From contig NZ_CP031705.1 of NCBI RefSeq assembly GCF_022701255.1, positions 5,704,001 to 5,768,000 on the forward strand: a DNA stretch of 64,000 nucleotides. Direction: 5' to 3'. The notes beneath the pieces are model-generated. The model saw only the letters and a list, made by a program, of their open reading frames with translations, was not told the origin of the DNA and did not search any database. A program made the translations under genes and the position numbers. The stretch comes from Microcoleus vaginatus HSN003. GTDB taxonomy: Bacteria; Cyanobacteriota; Cyanobacteriia; Cyanobacteriales; Microcoleaceae. Below are positions 55,488 through 61,532 of the stretch, one piece after another. Position 1 is the stretch's first letter. Each line of letters starts with the position of its first letter.

Positions 55488-55521
55488 CAATAAACCCTCA
55501 GCAATTGCCGAGGGTTTATTT
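55488..55521. terminator. Strong hairpin with flanking A and T runs
   Basis: Stem AATAAACCCTC / GAGGGTTTATT with loop AGCAATTGCC. A-rich before and T-rich after, so it can work in both directions. No coding gene ends just before it on either strand, which again hints at an untranslated transcript in 54850-55490. Confidence 0.65.
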
Positions 55522-55736
55522 CCAAAATCCTACAATTTTCCCCACAAAAAATATCTCGGTCTAAAGGTAGATGATATTTGGAACTGACTAAAGTTATATT
55601 TTGTGACATTCTCTACTTGTTTATAGCCCCAAAACACGCGCATCAAAAACGCAATAATTAGACCCCAAGCCCCACTCGTGAAGCAACCTCAAAGATCGAT
55701 GGATTTCTCTAGAGTAAGTCTTAAAGGAGCATCAGA

Positions 55737-56186
55737 ATGTTAGATATTGATGAAATGAGTTCCAAAGAAATACAAGAACTTTTACAGCAAGTAGGACACG
55801 GACACCTCGGCTGTGTATTTGAAGGGCATCCCTACGTTGTGCCAATGCACTATTATCTCCAAGATTCGGACATATACATTTTCACAACAGTCGGGATGAA
55901 AACGAAGTATATAGACAGCAATCCAGAAGTCTGCTTGCAAGTGGAAGAAGTCCGGGATTTCCACCACTGGCGCAGCGTTGTGGTGAACGGGCGAGCAGAA
56001 CGCCTCACGGAACAGTCAGACATCGATCGCGCGATGCAATTGGTCAAAGAACACAACCCCACACTTTCACCCGCCATCAATCGCACCTGGGTTGACTCTT
56101 GGGGGCGTGCGGAGGCAATTGCAATCTACCGCATTCACCCCAGCGAAATGAGCGGGCGCACGACGGAGGGAATCAGCAGTCGGTGA
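55737..56186 (+). CDS. Pyridoxamine 5'-phosphate oxidase-like flavin protein
   Basis: A 149-residue split-barrel protein of the PNPOx-like, FMN-binding superfamily (NimA/PdxO-like small type). Blocks are LLQQVGHGHLGCVFEGHPYV, VPMHYYLQDSDIYIFTTVGM, KTKYIDSNPEVCLQVEEV and WRSVVVNGRAERL, matching the flavin-binding strands and dimer interface. The length is normal for the group. A strong AAGGAGCATCAG precedes the ATG at 55737. Members reduce or bind flavin, heme or F420; the function here is not assignable. It converges with the alpha/beta hydrolase gene 95 bp downstream. Confidence 0.85.
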   Translation: MLDIDEMSSKEIQELLQQVGHGHLGCVFEGHPYVVPMHYYLQDSDIYIFTTVGMKTKYIDSNPEVCLQVEEVRDFHHWRSVVVNGRAERLTEQSDIDRAMQLVKEHNPTLSPAINRTWVDSWGRAEAIAIYRIHPSEMSGRTTEGISSR

Positions 56187-56281
56187 ATGTCTCTGCTGGC
56201 ATGGGAATAATAATTTTCTGAGTGAATCGCGCTCGTCCTACTCGTAGTCTCAGTAGCCTTCGGATCTAACTGGATATGATA

Positions 56282-57154
56282 TTAAATGAACTTACTTCCC
56301 AAAAAATCTCTCATGTACCGATTCACTAACTGCGGCTCTTCCTGGTGTACCCAGTGGCTGCAATTGGGAAGGTACTGAATCTGAAAATCTCGCACGTAAT
56401 CTGCTGTCCCATAAGTTAACTCTTTGCCGAGGGCGACATCTTTTTCTCCCCAAATCATCAGCGTCGGAACTTGCAGCACAGTCCAATTCTGGCGCTCGAG
56501 AAATCCGCCAGCTATATTGCGGTAATAATTGATAGTAGCAGTCAGAGCGCCCCGTTTGGCAGCGGCATCTTTGTAAGCTTCGATATCTGAGGGGGTAAAG
56601 GTGCTTTTGTCCACTGCCATACCTTCCAAAGCAGCAGAAATTGCCTGATAGTCGCCCAACTGAATTAACAACTCCGGCAAAACTGGCAACTGAAAGAAAA
56701 AGATGTACCAACTTCTCAGCAATTGTTGAGGAGTGCGTAAGCCTTCAGCAAACTTTGCCGGATGTGGTAGATTCATCACAATTAATTTATCCACCATTTG
56801 GGGATAAGCATAAGCAAAATTCCAGGCGATCGCACCTCCCCAGTCGTGACCAACTAAGACGCAACTTTCGTATCCCAAACCCTGAATAATTCCCTTGACA
56901 TCTTGCACAAACTCTGCCATCACGTAAGCAGATTTATCCTGAGGTTTGTCGCTGTCGTTGTAACCCCTGAGATCCACAGCAACAACTTTATAATCTGATG
57001 CAAATTCCGGGATTTGATGCCGCCAAGAATACCAAAATTCAGGAAATCCGTGCAGCATCAGCATCAGCGGCCCAGAACCTTGAGTGACATAGTGCAGTTT
57101 AATGCCGTTCGTAGCGATAAATTCGTGTTTCCAAGCAGCTTCGAGCACAGACAT
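56282..57154 (-). CDS. Alpha/beta hydrolase, epoxide hydrolase-like
   Basis: A 290-residue cytoplasmic alpha/beta hydrolase. The oxyanion motif is LHGFPEFWYSWRHQIPEF. The nucleophile is Asp104 in LVGHDWGGAIAWNFAY; Asp rather than Ser marks the epoxide hydrolase/haloalkane dehalogenase group. The His is His267 in NCSHWVHQEEP, and the third acid is in MIWGEKDVALG. The cap domain between them contains WYIFFFQLPVLPELLIQLG and a Tyr-containing INYYRNIAGGF region. HGFPE favours epoxide hydrolase over dehalogenase. The ATG at 57154 begins MSVLEAAWKHEFIATNGI, the family's usual start. Its natural substrate is unknown. Confidence 0.87.
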   Translation of the reverse strand: MSVLEAAWKHEFIATNGIKLHYVTQGSGPLMLMLHGFPEFWYSWRHQIPEFASDYKVVAVDLRGYNDSDKPQDKSAYVMAEFVQDVKGIIQGLGYESCVLVGHDWGGAIAWNFAYAYPQMVDKLIVMNLPHPAKFAEGLRTPQQLLRSWYIFFFQLPVLPELLIQLGDYQAISAALEGMAVDKSTFTPSDIEAYKDAAAKRGALTATINYYRNIAGGFLERQNWTVLQVPTLMIWGEKDVALGKELTYGTADYVRDFQIQYLPNCSHWVHQEEPQLVNRYMRDFLGSKFI

Positions 57155-57380
57155 ATTTAATGCTTTCTTTAGCTTTAGAAAAATGGTAGCAGTTACTGTG
57201 TTTGAGAGGAACCAACTTTAGGCAGATATAGCAATTCTCCCAGCACTTGTAAACTCTTCCTTTTCTCTTCCTTTGTGGAACAGGCGTCTCGCCGATGGTT
57301 CTTCGCGAAAGGGCTGCGTAAAAAAAAGCCGTAGCAGGGGCGAGGGTTCAACGCCATCGCCCGTTTCCCGAAAAGATTGC

Positions 57381-58562
57381 TATAGCAATCCTAAATCATT
57401 ATCATGATTGTGATACAATTATATGCAATACTCGATCGTGACCATAAAAAAATGAATAACTTACAACTGCAACAAAAAGATAGGCAAAAAGAAATAGATT
57501 GTTTAGAATCTTTCATTAAAAGCGATATAGATGCCAGAGAACTAAAACGAGCAATAGCTGTAAGGATGGCGCTCTCAGGTAATATCTACCATGAGATCAG
57601 CAAAATTTTAGGTGTAAGTAATTTTTTTATTGGTTATTGGAAAAAACAATTTAAAACCAAAGGCATCGCCGGAATCAAACTAGGACATAAAGGGTCAAAA
57701 GGGTATTTAACAGCTCTACAAAATACTGAAGTAATCGAGTGGTTAAGAAATAAAGAATATTGGAATTTAGATGAGCTAGTTACTTATTTAGAACAAGAAT
57801 TTGGTGTGATATATAAATCAAAACAGAGTTACTATGAACTTTTTGACCGGGCGAAAATTAGTTGGAAAAAAACTCAAAAAATTAATCCTAAATTTGATAA
57901 AGAACTGGTAAAAAAAAAGACGGAAGAAATTAACGATATTTTATTTAAAAACAAGGCTGGTATAGAGTCTGGGGAAATAATAGTATTGTTTTTAGATGAA
58001 TGTCATCTACTTCATGGTGATCTGACTGGTTATGTTTGGGGTCAATCCCAAATCCGAATTGAAGTCCCAATTACCAATGAAAAAGATAGACAAACTTATT
58101 TTGGCGCACTCAATTATCAAAGCAAAGAATTCCATGTTCAGAGCCATCCATCTGGTGATGGAAAATCAACAGTTAAATTCATAAAATACTTACAAGATAA
58201 ATATAAAAATCGCAAGATTATCTTGATTTGGGATGGAGCTAGTTATCATAAATATGGAGAATTTAGAGACTTTTTATTAGAACTCAATGCTGCCAAAGAA
58301 CCTGCTAATTGGTCAATTACTTGTATTTTATTTGCTCCCAATGCTCCCCAACAGAACCCCGTTGAAGATATTTGGTTACAAGCTAAAAACTTTTTAAGAA
58401 AGTATTGGTATTTATGTAGGTCTTTTAAGATTGTCAAGTTTCTGTTTGAGTTTTTTACTAACGAACATAAATTTGATTTCCCCAAAATACGTCAATATAC
58501 TTACACACAGAAAATCATTTAGGATTGCTCTAGATATAGAAAATCATTTAGGATTGCTATAT
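57381..58562 (+). mobile_element. IS630-like element with duplicated right end
   Basis: The left end TATAGCAATCCTAAATCATT (57381-57400) mirrors AAATCATTTAGGATTGCTAT (58541-58560). A second copy of the right end, AAAATCATTTAGGATTGCTC, lies at 58511-58530, only 30 bp inside. TA borders are compatible with IS630 targeting. The element is clearly more AT-rich than the flanking genome, so it probably arrived from elsewhere. Confidence 0.8.
57452..58522 (+). CDS. IS630 family transposase
   Basis: About 356 residues in one uninterrupted frame. The N-terminal helix-turn-helix region reads GNIYHEISKILGVSNFFIGY, then LGHKGSKGYLTALQ. The catalytic acids are in VLFLDECHLLHGDL, ILIWDGASYHKYG and APQQNPVEDIWLQAKN. 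Use the ATG at 57452 (MNNLQLQQKDRQ); an ATG at 57404 lies close to the terminal repeat and is less likely. Unlike the element at 28662, no frameshift is needed. It looks intact. Confidence 0.88.
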   Translation: MNNLQLQQKDRQKEIDCLESFIKSDIDARELKRAIAVRMALSGNIYHEISKILGVSNFFIGYWKKQFKTKGIAGIKLGHKGSKGYLTALQNTEVIEWLRNKEYWNLDELVTYLEQEFGVIYKSKQSYYELFDRAKISWKKTQKINPKFDKELVKKKTEEINDILFKNKAGIESGEIIVLFLDECHLLHGDLTGYVWGQSQIRIEVPITNEKDRQTYFGALNYQSKEFHVQSHPSGDGKSTVKFIKYLQDKYKNRKIILIWDGASYHKYGEFRDFLLELNAAKEPANWSITCILFAPNAPQQNPVEDIWLQAKNFLRKYWYLCRSFKIVKFLFEFFTNEHKFDFPKIRQYTYTQKII

Positions 58563-58735
58563 CTCAGGCAAAATAATAGTATAATATTCCTGGCATCTCA
58601 ACAACTGTCAAGCCCAAAATTACTGATTTTTGAGCGCGCGAAAATCCCGAAGCGCAACATTTTGAGGTGTTGTGATGGTGCCAGTTCAATAATTAAGATC
58701 GGGCGAGTGTACTAGGAATTAAAGGAGTTAATACT

Positions 58736-59230
58736 ATGTCGGGCGATCGGCTGCAAAACATTGTTAACCGCTTGACAGATCGTCTAAAGCGCGACGTATT
58801 AGTTGAAACATCCCTCTACGACATTCGAGAAGTTTTGCAGAGCGATCGCGCGGTGCTTTATCATTTTTACACGCAATGGCAAGGCCGAGTGACTTACGAG
58901 ATGTTGAGTGCGATCGAACTCTCAATCTTGGGTTCAACAGGGCCAGATGAGTGTTTTAACCACGAATACGCTGCTTTGTACGAAGCCGGCAGAGTTAAAT
59001 CAATTACAGATATTGAAGTAGAACCAATCCACGAATGCCACCGAGATTTTCTGCGTAGCCTGAAAGTTCGTGCCAATTTAGTTGTGCCAATTTTAACGAA
59101 CAAAGGACTGTGGGGGCTGTTAATTGCTCATCAGTGCAGCGGGCCCCGCACTTGGTCGCGATCGGACATTGAATTCATGCAGCAACAAGCGCAAAATATG
59201 GCCATGTCTCCCACAATTCAAGATAGTTAA
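58736..59230 (+). CDS. Single-domain GAF protein with cyanobacteriochrome cysteines
   Basis: A 164-residue protein that is nothing but a GAF domain. It has the phytochrome/cyanobacteriochrome pattern: SDRAVLYHFYTQWQGRVTYE, then PDECFNHEYAALYEAGRV (a DXCF motif, Asp71 to Phe74 with Cys73), then ECHRDFLRSLKVRANLVVPI (bilin-linking Cys101 followed by His102) and GLWGLLIAHQCSGPRTWSR. In DXCF cyanobacteriochromes both cysteines bind the bilin and give blue/green photoconversion. Here no kinase or cyclase is attached. TTAAAGGAG lies about 9 bases before the ATG at 58736. It may be a free photosensor module, or a GAF that kept the residues without chromophore. The gene stands just outside an IS630-like element. 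Confidence 0.75.
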   Translation: MSGDRLQNIVNRLTDRLKRDVLVETSLYDIREVLQSDRAVLYHFYTQWQGRVTYEMLSAIELSILGSTGPDECFNHEYAALYEAGRVKSITDIEVEPIHECHRDFLRSLKVRANLVVPILTNKGLWGLLIAHQCSGPRTWSRSDIEFMQQQAQNMAMSPTIQDS

Positions 59231-59321
59231 TCTTTCATCCAAAATCCCGCTTTGTGACAGTTGGGGTGCATTGTCTGTGCGATCGAAAATTACCAACCAA
59301 CCAAAATATGGTCTTCTATTG

Positions 59322-59404
59322 TTAAGCGGGGGTTTGTATTGACTGATAGGGCTGGATGAGACTCTCAGCGGGAATTCCTAACTCTTGATTCAGCTTCCGA
59401 TGTC
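59322..59404 (-). pseudogene. HigA-type antitoxin 3' fragment
   Basis: A minus-strand stretch reads RKLNQELGIPAESLIQPYQS and then IQTPA before a stop, resembling the C-terminal end of HigA-like antitoxins. Upstream the frame breaks; a neighbouring frame reads GSGRAKTTADEFEVIS. It is only about 28 codons, so the call is tentative. The spacer otherwise shows nothing. Confidence 0.35.
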
Positions 59405-59512
59405 ATAACGGATTGAGACAATCAGCCGTAAAATGCAGCGACGAGAAATAACCTCGAATTCATCAGCAGTGGTTTTTGCTCGTCCGCTGCCATAAACTGT
59501 TACCCCTAGCGC

Positions 59513-60337
59513 TTATGGTGACTGGCTTTCATCCTTTTTAATTAGCTTTAAACAAGCGTGTATCGTTGCCAGAGAATAATAGAACATCCAATTATACCAA
59601 ATGGCTTTGTCATAATCCTGCTTTTGGCCATCCTTGTGGTGTCGTATTGAATAGTTATTAGCTATATTAAATAAAGCGCTCTCGGCATCGCTTAATTTTA
59701 CTTCCTTAATTTGCTCACGCAGAAACTCCAAAACAGCAAATAAGTCTCGAATTGCATCATACTTTCCATCTAGAGATGAGCGAGAACGTCTAAATTTAAG
59801 AGTTGCGGATTCAACTCGCTGCTCAACATTTTTAGGATCGTAAGGAGGCAATTTTTCAAGAACTAAGTCCTCCAATCCTTGCTCAGGAAGTTCTAGAATT
59901 TCACCCTTTTCCGATAGTTCATATCCCTCTCTATAGTCACACAATAGCTTATTCATGCTATCTCTAAATTCTTGCTTACCAGTCTCCCTATCGAAGGTGT
60001 CATAAGAATCTCCATGATGACCCCATTCATCGTATCGATGAATCGGCTCAGAAACACAATCGTAAAGAAACTCGATGACATCAAACAAGTCATCCTCTGA
60101 ATAATTATTACATTTTTCCTCAATTGGCCATAAGTCAGGTTTCTTGAGCTTGATAAACATTTGTGCTTTTATATCAGCACCTAGCTTGCCTGGGACAACT
60201 CTCGAGTTTTCATAAAAATAATCGTTATTTAGAAAATCAAGATAAACAAGTTTGAAAAGTTCAACGAACATGGGTAGCTCGTAGCGACTCGCCTCAGGAT
60301 TTTTGCCAGTACGATTAGAATAGTATTTCCGATTCAT
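59513..60337 (-). CDS. Uncharacterised protein, possibly Abi/HEPN-like
   Basis: A 274-residue soluble, mostly helical and charged protein that I do not firmly recognise. The N-terminal half (KLGADIKAQMFIKLKKPDLW, FDVIEFLYDCVSEPIHRYDE) is followed by an acidic linker. The C-terminal 80 residues read DAESALFNIANNYSIRHHKD then GQKQDYDKAIWYNWMFYYSL. The pattern NxxSIRHHxxxQ resembles the C-terminal segment of some abortive-infection and HEPN-type proteins, where RxxxxH-like residues act in RNA cleavage. This is only a resemblance. The ATG at 60337 is used; no strong ribosome site is seen. It sits near xisI/xisH and small repeats, an accessory-type neighbourhood. Confidence 0.6.
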   Translation of the reverse strand: MNRKYYSNRTGKNPEASRYELPMFVELFKLVYLDFLNNDYFYENSRVVPGKLGADIKAQMFIKLKKPDLWPIEEKCNNYSEDDLFDVIEFLYDCVSEPIHRYDEWGHHGDSYDTFDRETGKQEFRDSMNKLLCDYREGYELSEKGEILELPEQGLEDLVLEKLPPYDPKNVEQRVESATLKFRRSRSSLDGKYDAIRDLFAVLEFLREQIKEVKLSDAESALFNIANNYSIRHHKDGQKQDYDKAIWYNWMFYYSLATIHACLKLIKKDESQSP

Positions 60338-60423
60338 GAACGATTATCCCAATTTTATAAATATATCCGGAGGGGCGAAGGATTCGCACCTATATTCTAT
60401 CAATTATACGACGTATTTTAATT

Positions 60424-60487
60424 GTAGGGTGCGTCAGGTGAGTTTCTTAAACGATTATTGAAGGTTTAAATATATGACGCACCTTAC
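60424..60487. repeat. 64-bp MITE, copy 1
   Basis: Ends GTAGGGTGCGTCAG and TGACGCACCTTAC. The same 64-bp sequence occurs inverted at 61428-61491. Just left of it, at 60371-60400 on the minus strand, GTGCGAATCCTTCGCCCCTC looks like a tRNA T-arm tail. Confidence 0.8.
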
Positions 60488-60588
60488 TAATTAAACCACC
60501 GTGCTCGCGGCGAGCGCATATTGCCAAGCAACCAGAGCCCTGTCCCAATCGCTCCCGATATTCATCTAACTGTTCCACACTTTTGTCT

Positions 60589-60909
60589 CTAGCAAGAGTT
60601 GGCGGCAAGAATTTTTCGGATGCTGGGGGAGCGAAACCCAAGAATGATATCTTGAGGAGACACGCCACGTTGAATCAGTTCTCGATCGATATAGATTTCG
60701 GTACTGTTGTGTTGAATCCAGATTTGATTTTCGATGATATCGAGCTGCATGGCACAGCCATAGATGCGATATTCGTCGCGCCATTCGTTGTGCATAACGA
60801 GGTATCGATCGCGGGCGAAATCGAATATTAGCTGAGCATTTGCGTCATTTTTAGAAAAGTCTTCGAGAAAGTCACAAACAATTTTGCGGTATTCGTTTAG
60901 CCTATCCAT
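60589..60909 (-). CDS. xisI: XisI family protein
   Basis: A 106-residue XisI. In Anabaena, xisH and xisI are needed together with the recombinase XisF for excision of the fdxN element. The widespread homologues far outnumber such elements and their general role is unclear. Family blocks: MDRLNEYRKIVCDFLEDF, LIFDFARDRYLVMHNEWRDE, YGCAMQLDIIENQIWIQ, TEIYIDRELIQRGVSPQDII and LGF. The last residues (RSPSIRKILAANSC) differ from the usual PxxRxxTEFAVA tail, so the end may have been altered; a neighbouring frame offers no better ending. The start overlaps the XisH end by 13 bp, the conserved xisH-xisI arrangement. No recombinase gene is in the window. Confidence 0.88.
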   Translation of the reverse strand: MDRLNEYRKIVCDFLEDFSKNDANAQLIFDFARDRYLVMHNEWRDEYRIYGCAMQLDIIENQIWIQHNSTEIYIDRELIQRGVSPQDIILGFRSPSIRKILAANSC

Positions 60910-61313
60910 TGGTCGATCGCCTCACGAGTTGGATTGTAAATAATTAGTCGAATTTCATAACGTTCGATGACAGTTTTTGCGGGTTCAAATCTGAGAAACA
61001 TTTGGTAGGTATCGGTGGGCACTGCCAGATACAGCATACGTTCTGGTTCGCTAGAGACTTCGATGGCAACGCGATAGTTGAGGAATTGACCGAGGGCGGT
61101 GTGGAATTCAGAAATGGTGGAGCTACCTGCGAAACTTTTGACTTCTACAGCTATTTTACGTCCTTCTTTTTCAGCGGCGATCGCTTCTTCGGCTGCAAGA
61201 TCGATGTAGACATCAGCAACACCATAACGTAACTGGTAGGGATCGTGGGTTATCTTCCAGCCCTCTTTTTGTAGGGCGATTTTGACCGTGTTGTGGAAGA
61301 TATCCTTTGCCAT
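60897..61313 (-). CDS. xisH: XisH family protein (endonuclease-like)
   Basis: A 138-residue XisH. It has a PD-(D/E)xK nuclease-like core: ADVYIDLAAEEAIAAEKEGR with Asp38, then KIAVEVKSFAG with Glu57 and Lys59, and Gln in TALGQFLNYRVAIE. The N-terminus MAKDIFHNTVKIALQKEGWK is the family's standard start. The length is normal. It is translated just before XisI with a 13-bp overlap, so the two act as a pair; a toxin-antitoxin-like or site-specific nuclease role is often suspected, which is inference. The pair is bracketed by inverted 64-bp repeats. Confidence 0.92.
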   Translation of the reverse strand: MAKDIFHNTVKIALQKEGWKITHDPYQLRYGVADVYIDLAAEEAIAAEKEGRKIAVEVKSFAGSSTISEFHTALGQFLNYRVAIEVSSEPERMLYLAVPTDTYQMFLRFEPAKTVIERYEIRLIIYNPTREAIDQWIG

Positions 61314-61427
61314 TTTTAGATTTTACCCAAGGATTTACATCGGACACTATTAGTACATAATATAGCCGAATGTTACGCACCAATAACTGTAACCGATCGC
61401 CCCATTGGAGTAGTACGAATTTCAGTT

Positions 61428-61491
61428 GTAAGATGCGTCAGATATTTTAACTATCAATAATCGTTCTAAAAGCTCACCTGACGCACCCTAC
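61428..61491. repeat. 64-bp MITE, copy 2 (inverted)
   Basis: Ends GTAAGATGCGTCAG and CTGACGCACCCTAC. It is the reverse complement of 60424-60487 with about ten differences. It lies between xisH and uvrA. With copy 1 it encloses xisI/xisH and nothing else. Confidence 0.8.
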
Positions 61492-61532
61492 AATTTGATT
61501 TTAGTATGCCAATTGCATAATTCCTGTTACTA

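Noticed and set aside
60447-60668. Alternative minus-strand frame at the XisI end
   Set aside because: It begins with GFAPPASEKF-like residues that hint at a frame-shifted XisI tail, but it does not give the family ending and runs into the MITE; the annotated stop is kept.
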